Assembly (NCBI GenBank): GCA_003169845.1
Contig: PNAG01000024.1
Coordinates: forward strand, 1-59,154
Source of the DNA: Candidatus Dormiibacterota bacterium
GTDB lineage: Bacteria; Chloroflexota; Dormibacteria; Dormibacterales; Dormibacteraceae
Length of the DNA: 59,154 nt
Direction: 5' to 3'
Part shown: in pieces, positions 22,938 through 32,607 of the stretch
Layout: each line of letters begins with the position of its first letter
Numbering within the stretch: position 1 is the first letter of the stretch
The notes under the pieces: generated by a model
The model's database searches: none
What the model saw: the letters and a program-made list of their open reading frames with translations, nothing else
What the model was told of the DNA's origin: nothing
Made by a program: the position numbers and the translations under genes

Positions 22938-23932
22938 AAGTTCTCAATCTCGAGTCTGACGCGGCCGGGTACACGCACCGCACGATGCCTCGCGACGTCG
23001 ACGGCATGAGCAGAGAAATTCGTGAGCTCGCCCGCACTCGGAATGCGGTGATCCTCGCGCACAACTACCAGGTGCCCGAGGTCCAGGACGTGGCGGACTA
23101 CGTCGGCGACTCGCTCGGCCTCTCGCGACAGGCGGCCGCGACGGACGCCGACGTGATCGTCTTCTGCGGAGTCCATTTCATGGCCGAGACCGCGGTGATC
23201 CTCAGCCCGACCAAGCGCGTGCTGATTCCCGACCTCGAGGCCGGGTGCTCGCTGGCGGCAACGATCAACGCGACGCAGCTCACGGCCTGGAAGGCCGAGC
23301 ACCCCGGTGCGGTGGTCGTGTCCTACGTCAACACCACCGCGGAGGTGAAGGCGCTCAGCGACTACTGCTGCACGTCGGGCAATGCGGAGCGCGTGATCCG
23401 GGCGATCCCCGAGGACAAGGAGATTTTGTTTTTGCCCGACATGTTTCTCGGCACGTACCTGGAGAAGGTGACGGGCCGCACGATGCACGTCTGGCCGGGG
23501 GAGTGCCACGTTCATGCCGGCATCCGGCCCGCCGACATCGATCGCGCACGCCGGGAACATCGCGACGCCGACCTGCTCGTCCACCCGGAATGCGGCTGCG
23601 CGAGCCAGTGCATGTACTTCAAGGCGAACGGCGACATCGACGCAGACCGCACTCACATCCTCAGCACCGAGGGCATGGTCCAGCACGCGCAGAAATACCC
23701 GAACCGCAGCTTCGTCGTTGCGACCGAGCTCGGCATCATGCACAGGCTGTCGAAGGAGGCGCCGCAGGGTCGCTTCTACGCCGCGAGCGAACGCGCGATC
23801 TGCCGCTACATGAAGAAGATCACGCTCGATAAGGTGCTGGCCTCGCTGCGCGAAGACGTGTTCGAGGTCACCGTCCCACAGGACGTGGCCGATAGAGCGC
23901 GCCTGGCAATCCAACGAATGGTGGAGATATGA
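22928..23932 (+). CDS. nadA: quinolinate synthase
   Basis: A 334-residue [4Fe-4S] enzyme that condenses iminoaspartate with dihydroxyacetone phosphate to quinolinate. VILAHNYQVPEVQDVADYVG, FCGVHFMAETA, CTSGNAERV, WPGECHVHAG and HPECGCASQC mark the three pseudo-repeats and the cluster cysteines. It is normal in length. It starts inside nadC (10-nt overlap) and its stop overlaps the nadB ATG (ATGA), so the three nad genes are translationally coupled. Confidence 0.96.
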   Translation: MAVEVLNLESDAAGYTHRTMPRDVDGMSREIRELARTRNAVILAHNYQVPEVQDVADYVGDSLGLSRQAAATDADVIVFCGVHFMAETAVILSPTKRVLIPDLEAGCSLAATINATQLTAWKAEHPGAVVVSYVNTTAEVKALSDYCCTSGNAERVIRAIPEDKEILFLPDMFLGTYLEKVTGRTMHVWPGECHVHAGIRPADIDRARREHRDADLLVHPECGCASQCMYFKANGDIDADRTHILSTEGMVQHAQKYPNRSFVVATELGIMHRLSKEAPQGRFYAASERAICRYMKKITLDKVLASLREDVFEVTVPQDVADRARLAIQRMVEI

Positions 23933-25302
23933 ACGCTGACGTCCTCGTCATAGGCGACGGGCTCGCGGGCTCGGCGGCCGCGATCGAGGCGGCCCGGATG
24001 GGCGCATCGGTGGCCCTGGTCTCAACCGCTCACGGCTCGTCGGATCGCGCGCAAGGCGGCATCGCGGCCGCCACGCGGCCAGAGGACTCGCCGCAACTTC
24101 ACGCCCTCGACACGCTCGCGGCCGGCGGCGACCTGTGCGACCCGGGCGCGGTTGCGATGCTGACCTCGGCGGGACCCGGGACGGTGCAGTGGCTCGAGTC
24201 GCTCGGTGTCCATTTCGACGGAGGCTCCGCCCGCGAGGCTGCGCATTCGCTCCCGCGCGTCCTCCATCTCGGCGGAGACCAGAGCGGCAGCACTTTGATG
24301 GCCTTCATGCGCACGGCGATCGAGCGCGAGCCAGGCATCACGCGATATGGCGCGCGCCTGCAGTCGCTCATCGCCGATGATTCGGTCGGGGGCGCCGTCT
24401 TTTCCAGTGGTCTCAGGTTGCGCGCGGGCGCGACCGTCCTCGCCACCGGAGGTTACGCGGGCCTGTACGGCCGCACCACCAACAGCCGCGTCAGCAATGG
24501 GAAGGGGATTCTCGAGGCGGCGCGCGCCGGCGCGCGGGTCGCGGACCTGGAGTTCGTCCAGTTTCATCCGACCGTCTTCGATGGCGCCCGCCCGTTTCTG
24601 ATCACCGAGGCACTGCGGGGCGCAGGCGCGATCCTGGTCGACGAGCATGGCGAACGCTTCGTCGATGAGCTGCTGCCTCGCGACCAGGTGGCGCGTGCGG
24701 TGGCGGCGCATCGCGGCCGCGCGTTCATCTCCGCCGTGCACCTCGACCCGGACCTGCTTAGCCACAGCTTCCCGAACTTCATGCGCAACTGCGCGAGGAT
24801 CGGCATCGACCCCTTGCGCCAACCGGTGCCGATTGCCCCGGCCGCCCACTACACGATGGGTGGGGTCGTCACCGACCTGGACGGGCGGTCGTCGGTCGAC
24901 GGGCTTTACGCCGCGGGAGAGTGCGCGCGAACCGGTGTCCATGGCGCCAACCGATTGGCCAGCAACTCTCTGCTGGAAGCCGCCGCGTTCGGCCGGCGAG
25001 CGGCTGCCGCCGCGGTGACGGCGCCGAAAGTGCGGAATGCCGGCCATGCTGGGCCGAAGCCGTGGCGACGCGGCAGCCTCACAGTGGCGCGGGTGGGAGA
25101 ACTTATCGACTCCGCCGCGGGAGTCCTCAGGACCGGGATTGAGTTGAAGGATGCGCTGGCGAAACTTCGTTCAGGCGTCGTGTCCTCGGTGGCTGCCGAC
25201 GCATCCGACATGGCCTCGATGATCTGCGCCGCCGCGCTTGCGCGTCCGGCCAGCCTCGGCGCGCACCAGCGCCAGGACGAGCCCGACCGGATCGCCGTCT
25301 AG
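23929..25302 (+). CDS. nadB: L-aspartate oxidase, short form
   Basis: A 457-residue flavoprotein that oxidises aspartate to iminoaspartate for NadA. The FAD motif GDGLAGSAAAIEAARMG, the SDRAQGGIAAA loop, EFVQFHPTVF, the catalytic HYTMGGVVTDLDGRSSVDGL region and the ACRTGVHGANRLASNSLLEA-like block (here CARTGVHGANRLASNSLLEA) are present. It is about 70 residues shorter than E. coli NadB, with the loss in the C-terminal helical domain. Its TAG overlaps the stop of the minus-strand lipoprotein remnant by CTAG. Confidence 0.93.
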   Translation: MNADVLVIGDGLAGSAAAIEAARMGASVALVSTAHGSSDRAQGGIAAATRPEDSPQLHALDTLAAGGDLCDPGAVAMLTSAGPGTVQWLESLGVHFDGGSAREAAHSLPRVLHLGGDQSGSTLMAFMRTAIEREPGITRYGARLQSLIADDSVGGAVFSSGLRLRAGATVLATGGYAGLYGRTTNSRVSNGKGILEAARAGARVADLEFVQFHPTVFDGARPFLITEALRGAGAILVDEHGERFVDELLPRDQVARAVAAHRGRAFISAVHLDPDLLSHSFPNFMRNCARIGIDPLRQPVPIAPAAHYTMGGVVTDLDGRSSVDGLYAAGECARTGVHGANRLASNSLLEAAAFGRRAAAAAVTAPKVRNAGHAGPKPWRRGSLTVARVGELIDSAAGVLRTGIELKDALAKLRSGVVSSVAADASDMASMICAAALARPASLGAHQRQDEPDRIAV

Positions 25303-25479
25303 CTGCAACCGCCCGCGGGGTAAGCGGCATCGCCGTAGACGCGGAGGATTTGACCGCTTGGCTTCACCAGGAAAAGAGAGTGCTCTGAGCCGATCCAGAT
25401 TCCGTGCCCCCGGAGGGTTCGCGGGGTTCGAGCAGGCTGCCACAAGCAGGACGAGCCCGACCGTCCACATTCCCCGCAT
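25299..25479 (-). pseudogene. frameshifted small lipoprotein
   Basis: A minus-strand start at 25479 encodes a lipoprotein signal peptide (MRGMWTVGLVLLVAACSNP, lipobox VAAC). After a run of five Gs (25411-25407 on the minus strand) the frame becomes arginine-rich and unlike protein. Removing one G restores a sensible frame, GIWIGSEHSLFLVKPSGQIL and then RVYGDAAYPAGGCS, ending at TAG 25301-25299. The corrected protein is about 59 residues. It is either a recent frameshift or a homopolymer sequencing error. The end-to-end CTAG overlap with nadB suggests that this was a real gene. Confidence 0.5.
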
Positions 25480-25512
25480 GGAGGGTCAACAGTCGAGGGA
25501 TATGTTCGGTTA

Positions 25513-25878
25513 CTAAGATCGGCGCTTCAGCGTGCGGTAGGTTTCGACCTCGCCGGCGATCGCGATCACCGACGCGATTCCAAACGTCAACGCTCCTAAG
25601 ACCAGCAAGGCGGCGCCTAGTGCAATGAACCACGCTGTCGCGGCCAGGCCGACGCACAGGATCCCGACCGCGAGCACGAGCACCGCGTAAATCCTGAAAC
25701 CGCGCCGGCTGGCGGCGAACCCCGGTGCAAGCTCTCCGAGCGATCGGGACGTGACCCGTCGCATGACCAGGTCAGCCGCGCCGAACAGGTTGATCAGCAG
25801 GACGAGCCCCGCCAGGCAGAGCAGCACGCCGATCGCCAGGACGATGCCCACGTCCCGTATTTTCCCTCCCCCTAGCAT
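25513..25878 (-). CDS. small multi-pass membrane protein
   Basis: A 121-residue hydrophobic protein of unknown function. It has a helix at about 10-32, a basic loop ([20 protein letters not shown]), then two more helices (about 60-110), and a cytoplasmic tail [12 protein letters not shown]. No family motif is visible. It starts at ATG 25878, 6 nt from the divergent lepA GTG. An in-frame GTG ten codons in would shorten the N-terminus without loss of helices. Confidence 0.6.
   Translation of the reverse strand: MLGGGKIRDVGIVLAIGVLLCLAGLVLLINLFGAADLVMRRVTSRSLGELAPGFAASRRGFRIYAVLVLAVGILCVGLAATAWFIALGAALLVLGALTFGIASVIAIAGEVETYRTLKRRS
25873..25878 (+). promoter_or_regulatory. -10-like box before lepA
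   Basis: TAGCAT ends 6 nt before the lepA GTG at 25885, the spacing expected for leaderless transcription. The same bases contain the start codon of the divergent membrane-protein gene. Confidence 0.4.
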
Positions 25879-25884
25879 TGCAGC

Positions 25885-27687
25885 GTGCCGACTACGCAGG
25901 ATCGGGTGCGGAATTTCTGCATCATCGCCCACATCGACCACGGCAAATCCACGCTGGCCGACCGGCTGCTGGAGTACACCGGGTCGATCAGCCAGCGGGA
26001 CATGCAGGCTCAGGTCCTCGACTCGATGGACCTGGAGCGAGAGCGCGGCATCACCATCAAGCTCCAGGCCGTCCGCATGACGTACCCGGCCAAAGACGGC
26101 AAGACCTACGAGCTCAACCTCATCGACACGCCCGGGCACGTCGACTTCGCATACGAGGTGTCGAGGTCGCTCGCCGCGTGCGAAGGAGCTCTCCTCGTTG
26201 TCGACGCGGCGCAGGGCATCGAGGCTCAGACGCTCGCCAACCTGTACCAGGCGGTCGAGGCGGGCCTGACTCTCATCCCGGTGGTCAACAAGATCGACCT
26301 CGACGCGGCCCAGCCCGAGATGGTCGCCGAAGAGATCTCTGACGTGACGGGCATCCCGCGCGACCAGGTCATCTTCGCCTCCGCGAAGCAAGGCATCGGG
26401 ACAGAGGAGATTCTCGAGGCCGTCGTGGCAAGGGTGCCTCCCCCGCACGGCGACCCTACCAAGCCGCTGCGCGCGCTGATCTTCGACTCCCACTACGACA
26501 CCTATCGCGGCGTCATCACCTACGTGCGCGTCGTGGACGGCGAGATCATTCCGGGGACCAAGATCCGGATGATGAACACCGGCAGTGTCCACGAGGTCGA
26601 CGAGGTGGGCTGGTTCGCCCCGCGCCCGCGGCCAGCCGAGAAGCTGACCGCAGGCGAGGTGGGCTACGTGACCGCGGCGATCAAGAACGTCGTCGACGCG
26701 CGCGTGGGCGACACCATCACGACGGCCGAGACCGGCGCCGCGACACCGCTGCCGGGCTACCGGCAGGTCAAGCCCATGGTCTTCGCGGGGCTCTTTCCGA
26801 CCGACTCGGAAAAGTTCGGGGACCTGAAGGAAGCGCTCGAGAAGCTGCAGCTCAACGACGGCGCACTGTCGTTCGAGCCGGAGAACTCGGCCGCCCTGGG
26901 TTTTGGTTTCCGGTGCGGATTCCTCGGGCTGCTCCACCTCGAGATCGTCCAGGAGCGCCTCGAGCGCGAGTTCGAGCTCGACCTGATCACGACAGCCCCG
27001 ACCGTCGAGTACGAGGTGACGCTGAAACGCGGCGGGGTAATCACCATCGACAACCCGGCGATGCTGCCGGACCCAACGATGATCGAGTCCATCTCAGAGC
27101 CCTACGTGAAGCTGTCCATCATCGTGCCGTCCGCATATGTCGGGCCGATGATGGAGCTCTGCCAGGAGCGCCGCGGCGCTTTCAAGCACCTCGAACACCG
27201 GCCCGGTGACAGGGTCGTGCTGGAGTATGAGATTCCGCTGGGCGAGATCATTCACGACTTCTACGACCAGCTGAAATCGCGCTCGAAGGGCTATGCCTCC
27301 ATGGATTACGAGATGATCGGCTTCCGCGAAGGCGACCTCGTCAAGCTCGACGTCCTCGTGGCGGGCGAACCCGTTGATGCACTGTCGCTCATCGCGCACC
27401 GCAGCAAGGCACAGATACAGGGCCGCAAACTTGTAGAGAAGCTGAAGACGATCATTCCGCGGCAGATGTTCATGGTGCCGCTGCAGGCAGCGATCGGCGG
27501 CAAGGTGATCGCCCGGGAGTCGATCCCGGCGATGAGGAAGGACGTGCTTGCGAAGTGCTACGGCGGTGACATCACACGCAAGCGCAAGTTGTTGGAAAAG
27601 CAGAAGGAAGGAAAGAAGCGCATGAAGCGGGTCGGTTCGATCGAGATTCCGCAAGAGGCGTTCATGGCGGTGCTGAAGCTTGACTAG
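25885..27687 (+). CDS. lepA: elongation factor 4 (LepA)
   Basis: A 600-residue translational GTPase that acts on stalled or back-translocated ribosomes. G1 is [14 protein letters not shown], the DTPGHVDF (G3) and NKIDLD (G4) motifs are intact, and the family-specific C-terminal domain ends with [28 protein letters not shown] and [10 protein letters not shown]. The length is canonical. It begins with GTG just after a TAGCAT box, with no ribosome site. The following lipoprotein gene overlaps its stop. Confidence 0.97.
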   Translation: MPTTQDRVRNFCIIAHIDHGKSTLADRLLEYTGSISQRDMQAQVLDSMDLERERGITIKLQAVRMTYPAKDGKTYELNLIDTPGHVDFAYEVSRSLAACEGALLVVDAAQGIEAQTLANLYQAVEAGLTLIPVVNKIDLDAAQPEMVAEEISDVTGIPRDQVIFASAKQGIGTEEILEAVVARVPPPHGDPTKPLRALIFDSHYDTYRGVITYVRVVDGEIIPGTKIRMMNTGSVHEVDEVGWFAPRPRPAEKLTAGEVGYVTAAIKNVVDARVGDTITTAETGAATPLPGYRQVKPMVFAGLFPTDSEKFGDLKEALEKLQLNDGALSFEPENSAALGFGFRCGFLGLLHLEIVQERLEREFELDLITTAPTVEYEVTLKRGGVITIDNPAMLPDPTMIESISEPYVKLSIIVPSAYVGPMMELCQERRGAFKHLEHRPGDRVVLEYEIPLGEIIHDFYDQLKSRSKGYASMDYEMIGFREGDLVKLDVLVAGEPVDALSLIAHRSKAQIQGRKLVEKLKTIIPRQMFMVPLQAAIGGKVIARESIPAMRKDVLAKCYGGDITRKRKLLEKQKEGKKRMKRVGSIEIPQEAFMAVLKLD

Positions 27688-28735
27688 GTTCATGAGCTTT
27701 CTTGCGATGATCGGGGTGCTGGCGGTGGTCGCGAGCGCCTGCACGCGTCCCGCGTCGCCGGGGAGCAGCGCCACGCCGAGCGATTTCTACGGCGCGAACC
27801 CAACCCTCGCCGACGTCCGCTCGTTGCTCGGTGACATCAACTGGTGGCCGGGTCCGCCGTCGTTTGGAGTGCGCCCCCTGGATTCGGCGACCATGCCTTT
27901 CAACGAAAAGTTCCACGTCATCACGCGATTCGCACACCTCGGCACGGCGGAGACCCTGGACATCGAGTACACGTTGTGGGACTCCACGTCGTCGGCCACC
28001 ACGCAGATGACCAATATCCAGTCCGCCCTCGGAACTTCGGCCTCAGGCGCGAAGGTGGGGGATCAGGCTCTCTACTACGGGTCGCAAACATCTGGCGCGG
28101 CTCCCTTCGGCACCGAGACCTTTGTGCGCATCGGCGCCGTCGTCACGACCATTGCCCTGAACTTGAAGGACGGGCTCCCAACCGTTGCCCAGCTCGGCAA
28201 GCTAGCGACCAAGGTCACCTCGCGCCTCAAAGACGTGCTCTCGGGCAAGGTGCATGTGAGTCCGCTGCCCGCGAACGACGCGTTGTTGCTGCCGCCGAAG
28301 GGACCTGACCTCACGCTGCTCGGATCTTTGGTGCTGCCGATCGAAGCGGTCGTCGTCATGCTGGGCTTCGAATCGCCCGAGGCGCTCGCACAGATCCTGC
28401 ACACCAATGGGGTGGACAGCATCGTGTTCGGCGACTATGCGCTGGACAACGACACGCACATGGAGGTGCGGGCCAGCATGTTCAACTTCACCACCACGCA
28501 GGATGCGGTGACGTGGGTCGACGAGCTCCGTGGCGCCAACCCCTTCGACGCGAACGGCATCGCCACCTTTTACGATGCGAGCAGCGGCCAGTATTTCAGC
28601 CTGTTCACCTCTGGCAGCAAGGCGGCCATCTTCGTGTGCCGGGCGACCTCAGACGCAGAGGCGGCTTCCCGAGCTTGCGAGGCGCCGCTGTCGCGCCTCG
28701 GCCCGACCTGGATGTTGAGCCTGACCACCAGTTAG
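27680..28735 (+). CDS. lipoprotein of unknown function
   Basis: A 351-residue predicted lipoprotein. A hydrophobic leader ends in the lipobox VASAC, followed by a Pro/Ser-rich linker. The rest is a soluble alpha/beta domain with two similar halves in layout but no motif I recognise ([36 protein letters not shown]). I use TTG 27680 because it gives an Arg in the signal n-region; ATG 27692 is the alternative. The TTG overlaps the lepA stop by 8 nt. Its TAG is followed at once by a structured interspersed repeat. Confidence 0.65.
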   Translation: MTRFMSFLAMIGVLAVVASACTRPASPGSSATPSDFYGANPTLADVRSLLGDINWWPGPPSFGVRPLDSATMPFNEKFHVITRFAHLGTAETLDIEYTLWDSTSSATTQMTNIQSALGTSASGAKVGDQALYYGSQTSGAAPFGTETFVRIGAVVTTIALNLKDGLPTVAQLGKLATKVTSRLKDVLSGKVHVSPLPANDALLLPPKGPDLTLLGSLVLPIEAVVVMLGFESPEALAQILHTNGVDSIVFGDYALDNDTHMEVRASMFNFTTTQDAVTWVDELRGANPFDANGIATFYDASSGQYFSLFTSGSKAAIFVCRATSDAEAASRACEAPLSRLGPTWMLSLTTS

Positions 28736-28906
28736 ATATGAGAGAAAACCCGAATGGTTTTCCCTCATCGCCGGTCGGCTTCGCCGACGGGCTGCTCCCA
28801 TTCCGGTATGCGGATGGGACTTTATCAAGACTCTGAAGCCCAACGACGCGAGACGACCACTAGACAAAGTCGCGACCGGGCGAAGCCCGGTCGCCCCGGC
28901 CACGCC
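28736..28906 (+). repeat. interspersed structured repeat, copy A
   Basis: A 13-bp stem with one mismatch and a 5-nt loop (28738-28768), then a GCCGGTCGGCTTCGCCGACGG hairpin region, a CCCAT/ATGGG hairpin (28797-28818), the string TCTGAAGC, and a 10-bp terminal hairpin with a GAA loop (28872-28894). The same blocks in the same order occur at 38084-38250. It starts 1 nt after the stop of the lipoprotein gene and ends before a convergent epimerase gene. Confidence 0.75.
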
Positions 28907-28925
28907 AGCAGTTGGAAGGGTCGGC

Positions 28926-29906
28926 TCAGCGGCCTTCCGCGATTCCCTGGCGCCTGCGCGCCGCCTGAAACCACTCCCACTGCTTGCTCAGGCCTTCGCG
29001 CAGGGAGACACGCGGCTCCCACCCGAACCGCTCTCGGGCCAGGTTGATCGAGGCGCCTGTATGCCGTGGATCGCCCGGCGCCGCCGGCAGGGTTTTCCTC
29101 CGCGCCTTGATCCGGCTGATGTCCTCGAGCGTCGCGAGCACCTGGTTGATGGTGACGCGGCTTCCGCCTCCGAGGTTGAATACCTGTCCCACGACATCGG
29201 CCGTGGCCGCCTTGATCGTTCCGTCGACCGCATCCGAGACGTAGGTGAACTCGCGCGTCTGCTCGCCGTCGCCGAAGACCTCGATCGCGTCGCCGTCGGC
29301 GAGCGCTTCCATGAACCGTGAGAAGGCCATGTCGGGCCGCTGTCGAGGCCCGTACACGGTGAAGTAGCGGACGGAGACCGCGGGCAGGCCGAAGTTCTTG
29401 GTGTAAAGAAGCGCCAGGTGCTCCGCCGCCAGCTTGGTCACGCCGTATGGAGAGACCGGTCGCGGCAGCGCGGATTCCTTGGTGGGAAACATCTCGGCGT
29501 CTCCGTAGACAGACGAGCTCCCGGCGAAAACGAGGCGCTCGATGGGCATTCCTTTCAAAGCTTCCAGGAGGCGCTGCGTGGCGAGGACGTTGTCGCGCAC
29601 GTAGCGGTCGAACTGTTCGCCCCAGCTGGGCCGAACGCCGGGCTGCCCGGCCAGGTGATACACGACGTTCGCGCCGCGAAGCACTGGTCGCAGGTCGGCG
29701 TCCACCAGGTCCAGCTCCTCGAACGTGAAATCAGGATGAGTCCTGGAGTCCGCGAGGTTCTGCTCTTTTCGAGCGCGCTCGTAATAGTCGGTGAAGCTGT
29801 CGACTCCCACGACCTGGTGGCCGAGGGCAAGCAGCCGCTCGCAGAGATGCGAGCCGATGAACCCGGCGGCGCCCGTCACCACCACCCGTCGCGATTGCGA
29901 TGTCAT
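28926..29906 (-). CDS. NAD-dependent epimerase/dehydratase (SDR)
   Basis: A 326-residue extended SDR acting on a nucleotide sugar. TGAAGFIGSHLCERL (about 11-25) is the NAD site, SSSVYG contains the catalytic Ser, YGVTKLAAE the Tyr-x-x-x-Lys pair, and RYFTVYGPRQRPDMAF the substrate loop. It resembles UDP-glucose 4-epimerase and UDP-glucuronate epimerase, which cannot be told apart by eye. The start is ATG 29906; the longer frame has no family match. It is divergent from ybaK and ends beside repeat copy A. Confidence 0.88.
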   Translation of the reverse strand: MTSQSRRVVVTGAAGFIGSHLCERLLALGHQVVGVDSFTDYYERARKEQNLADSRTHPDFTFEELDLVDADLRPVLRGANVVYHLAGQPGVRPSWGEQFDRYVRDNVLATQRLLEALKGMPIERLVFAGSSSVYGDAEMFPTKESALPRPVSPYGVTKLAAEHLALLYTKNFGLPAVSVRYFTVYGPRQRPDMAFSRFMEALADGDAIEVFGDGEQTREFTYVSDAVDGTIKAATADVVGQVFNLGGGSRVTINQVLATLEDISRIKARRKTLPAAPGDPRHTGASINLARERFGWEPRVSLREGLSKQWEWFQAARRRQGIAEGR

Positions 29907-29965
29907 TGCGACAAGAGTGCGGTGCCGCGATACCCCTTTGCAACCGCCGCCTATCCTGTTGAACG

Positions 29966-30421
29966 ATGAGGCGATTTGAAACTTGGCTTGCTGATGCGAA
30001 CACGGGCCTGGCTGTAAGGGAGTTCCCAGCGGGTACCCGCACGGCGGCCGATGCGGCACGCGCGGTCGGCTGCGAGGTGGGCCAGATCGTCAAGTCGCTC
30101 GTGTTCGTAGCCGCGGGCGCACCGGTGGTGGCGCTGGTCAGCGGAGCCAACCGCGTCGACGAGAAGCGGCTCGGCGCGATCGCCGGCGAGCCGGTCGTGA
30201 AAGCGGACGCGGACACCGCGCGAACCGCCACCGGCTACTCGATCGGAGGGGTGCCGCCCTTCGGTCATGCGACGGAGGTGGCGGTGTTCATGGACCGAGA
30301 CCTGCTTGGGTACGAGGTGGTCTGGGCGGCGGCGGGCCGTCCCGACTCGGTGTTCGAGATCGCGCCGGGACGCCTGCGCGAGCTCAGTGGCGCGACCGTG
30401 GTCGACCTGAAGGGCACATGA
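29966..30421 (+). CDS. YbaK/EbsC-type aminoacyl-tRNA deacylase
   Basis: A 151-residue editing-domain protein. RTAADAARAVGCEVGQIVKS, ALVSGANRVDEKRL, ATGYSIGGVPPFGH and VFMDRDLL are the YbaK/ProRS-INS fold blocks, including the Lys after the first block. Members hydrolyse mischarged tRNAs (typically Cys- or Ala-tRNAPro). TATCCT lies 8 nt before the ATG, a near-leaderless start. Its stop overlaps the hemW ATG by 4 nt. Confidence 0.9.
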   Translation: MRRFETWLADANTGLAVREFPAGTRTAADAARAVGCEVGQIVKSLVFVAAGAPVVALVSGANRVDEKRLGAIAGEPVVKADADTARTATGYSIGGVPPFGHATEVAVFMDRDLLGYEVVWAAAGRPDSVFEIAPGRLRELSGATVVDLKGT

Positions 30422-31527
30422 CTCAAAAGGCCTTCCGAAACCTCTACCTGCACATCCCGTTCTGCAAGCACAAGTGCGGCTACTGCGACTTCAACGCGTA
30501 CGCCGGAATGGACCGGCTCATGCCCGACTACGTCGCCGCCCTCGAGCGTGAGCTCGCCACCGCGCGCGAACGATTTCCATTCGAGCCGCTGGACACGGTG
30601 TACCTCGGCGGAGGCACGCCGAGCCTGCTGCCGGCAGACCTGATGAAGCGACTGCTGAGCTACATCCGGTCCACGTTCGACGTGGCGGCGGATGCCGAGG
30701 TCACGCTCGAGGCCAATCCCGCGAGCACCGACGAGACGAAGCTCGCGGCGTGGCTCGATGGCGGGGTGAACCGGCTCAGCCTTGGGGTGCAGGGGTTTGA
30801 CGGGAGAGCGCTCGCCGTGCTGGAAAGAAGGACGGATGCCGCCCAGGCGACCAGCGCATTCCGGCTCGCGCGATCGATGGGGATGCGCAACATCAGCATC
30901 GACCTCATCTACGCAGTCCCCTTTCAGAGTCTCGAGTCGTGGCTGGAAACGCTGCGGCGTGGGCTGGCTCTCGAGCCGGACCACGTTTCGACGTACTGCC
31001 TCACCTTCGAAGAAGGCACGCTGCTGTGGCGGCGCCGCGCGGAGGGCAGGGTGCCGGAGGTCGACCCCGACCTGCAGTGGGATCACCTCGACGCGGCGTG
31101 CATCGAGCTGGAGGGTGCCGGCTACCGGCGCTACGAGGTGTCCAACTGGTCGCGGCCCGGTTTCGAGTCGCGGCACAACCAGGCCTACTGGGGCTGCCGT
31201 CCGGTTTACGGCGCAGGCGCAGGCGCCCACTCGTATGCGACCGATGGCGTCGCGGCGCGGCGGTGGTGGAATGTCGCCCGGCCCCGTGAATACATCGCGG
31301 CGCCAAATCCGATGGCGGACGGTGAGGACCTGCCGGCGCGAAAGACGGCGGCCGAGTCGCTGATGCTCGGGCTGCGCACAGCAGACGGCATGGCGCCTCC
31401 GGCTGGATTCGACCCCGAGCTGGCCGAGCTGGCGGCGGCCGGCCTGATCGCTCGCGTCGATGGCCGGATCGCACCCACTCGGCGCGGCATGGACCTGCAC
31501 AACCAGATCGCTCTCGCGGTACTGTAA
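30418..31527 (+). CDS. hemW: HemW-type radical SAM protein
   Basis: A 369-residue radical-SAM protein related to oxygen-independent coproporphyrinogen III oxidase. The cluster motif is HIPFCKHKCGYCDF (C-x3-C-x2-C), without the extra Cys of true HemN; YLGGGTPSLL and SLGVQGFD follow. HemW proteins are haem chaperones, so the old oxidase label should not be used without care. Its gene often lies before hrcA, as here. The stop codon touches the CIRCE element, so the heat-shock promoter must lie within the end of hemW. Confidence 0.92.
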   Translation: MTQKAFRNLYLHIPFCKHKCGYCDFNAYAGMDRLMPDYVAALERELATARERFPFEPLDTVYLGGGTPSLLPADLMKRLLSYIRSTFDVAADAEVTLEANPASTDETKLAAWLDGGVNRLSLGVQGFDGRALAVLERRTDAAQATSAFRLARSMGMRNISIDLIYAVPFQSLESWLETLRRGLALEPDHVSTYCLTFEEGTLLWRRRAEGRVPEVDPDLQWDHLDAACIELEGAGYRRYEVSNWSRPGFESRHNQAYWGCRPVYGAGAGAHSYATDGVAARRWWNVARPREYIAAPNPMADGEDLPARKTAAESLMLGLRTADGMAPPAGFDPELAELAAAGLIARVDGRIAPTRRGMDLHNQIALAVL

Positions 31528-31554
31528 CTAGCACTCTGCCCTGCAGAGTGCTGA
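31528..31554 (+). promoter_or_regulatory. CIRCE operator (HrcA site)
   Basis: CTAGCACTC, a 9-nt spacer and GAGTGCTGA. This matches the CIRCE inverted repeat (TTAGCACTC-N9-GAGTGCTAA) except for one outer position in each arm. It lies 5 nt before the hrcA ATG at 31560 and directly after the hemW stop. HrcA bound here should repress hrcA-grpE-dnaJ. Confidence 0.93.
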
Positions 31555-31559
31555 AAACC

Positions 31560-32576
31560 ATGGAAAACAGAAAGCAGGAAATCCTTCGAGCCGTCGTGCA
31601 GGAGTTCACGACGAGCGCCGTGCCCGTTGGGTCCCAGGCCCTCCAGAGCCGGTACTTCGTCAACCTCTCGTCGGCCACGATCCGGAGCGAGCTGGCGGAG
31701 CTGGCCGACCAGGGCTACCTGGCCCAGCCGCACACCTCGTCCGGGCGGGTGCCGACGGACTCGGGATACCGCTACTTCGTCGACTTCCTGATGAACCTCG
31801 AGACGATCCCCGAGCAGGTCGGATCGTTCATCGACAACGAGCTCCGGCAGGCCCCGGCCGACGTGCAGGGCATGGTCGAGAAGGTCGCGATGACGGTCGC
31901 CGCCGTGACTCAGAACGCCTCGGTCGCCAGCGCGCCGCAAGGCTCGCAGGCCCGGATCAAGCACCTCGACCTCGTTTCTCTCGAGCCGACGGAGGTGCTG
32001 CTCATCCTCCTGCTGGAGGGCAACCTGCTGCGGCAGCAGGTGCTGACGGTCGCGGAGGCGGCCACACAGGCCGAGCTGACGCAGGTCGCCGCCAGGCTCA
32101 ACACCACCCTGGGCGGGAAGGGCAGCGAAGACGTCCGCCGCCATTACGACAGCGCCGCCCTCGGGCTCGAGAAGGAGCTGCTGGGGCGCGTCGTGATGGT
32201 GCTCGACATCTACGAGAAGGGCTCGGAGAGCCTCGTCGTCCACGACGGCGTGCGCAACCTGCTCCGGCAGCCCGAGTTCGCGGAATCCTCCCGCTTGCAC
32301 CAGGTGCTCGAGGTGCTGGAGGAGACCCGGTACCTCACCGTGCTGCTCCGGCAGCTGATCGGGCAGTCCGACCTGCAGATCGTGATCGGCTCTGAAAATG
32401 CCTCGAGCCAGCTGCAGGGATGTGCGGTGGTGCTCACGACCTACGGCCCTTCCAACCGGCTCAAGGGCGTGCTCGGCGTGATCGGTCCGACACGGATGGC
32501 ATACAGCCAGACGGTCGCCCGCCTGCAGGCCGTGGCCCGGAGCGCGAGCGACCGCATGGCCGACCTCGGGGTTTGA
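31560..32576 (+). CDS. hrcA: heat-inducible repressor HrcA
   Basis: A 338-residue CIRCE-binding repressor. The N-terminal winged helix has ENRKQEILRAVVQEFTTSAV and VNLSSATIRSELAELADQGY; then SSGRVPTDSGYRYFVD, the family block; the GAF-like dimerisation part follows. ATG 31560 is chosen over GTG 31548, because the GTG lies inside the CIRCE and family N-termini begin at about this Met. In other bacteria HrcA needs GroEL to stay active; no groEL lies in the window. Confidence 0.95.
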   Translation: MENRKQEILRAVVQEFTTSAVPVGSQALQSRYFVNLSSATIRSELAELADQGYLAQPHTSSGRVPTDSGYRYFVDFLMNLETIPEQVGSFIDNELRQAPADVQGMVEKVAMTVAAVTQNASVASAPQGSQARIKHLDLVSLEPTEVLLILLLEGNLLRQQVLTVAEAATQAELTQVAARLNTTLGGKGSEDVRRHYDSAALGLEKELLGRVVMVLDIYEKGSESLVVHDGVRNLLRQPEFAESSRLHQVLEVLEETRYLTVLLRQLIGQSDLQIVIGSENASSQLQGCAVVLTTYGPSNRLKGVLGVIGPTRMAYSQTVARLQAVARSASDRMADLGV

Positions 32577-32607
32577 GGGGCCGCTTCCTCGCGGTATCTA
32601 AGGACTG

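Noticed and set aside
22445..23914. A 489-codon minus-strand open frame
   Set aside because: Antisense to nadC and nadA, both of which have complete active sites.
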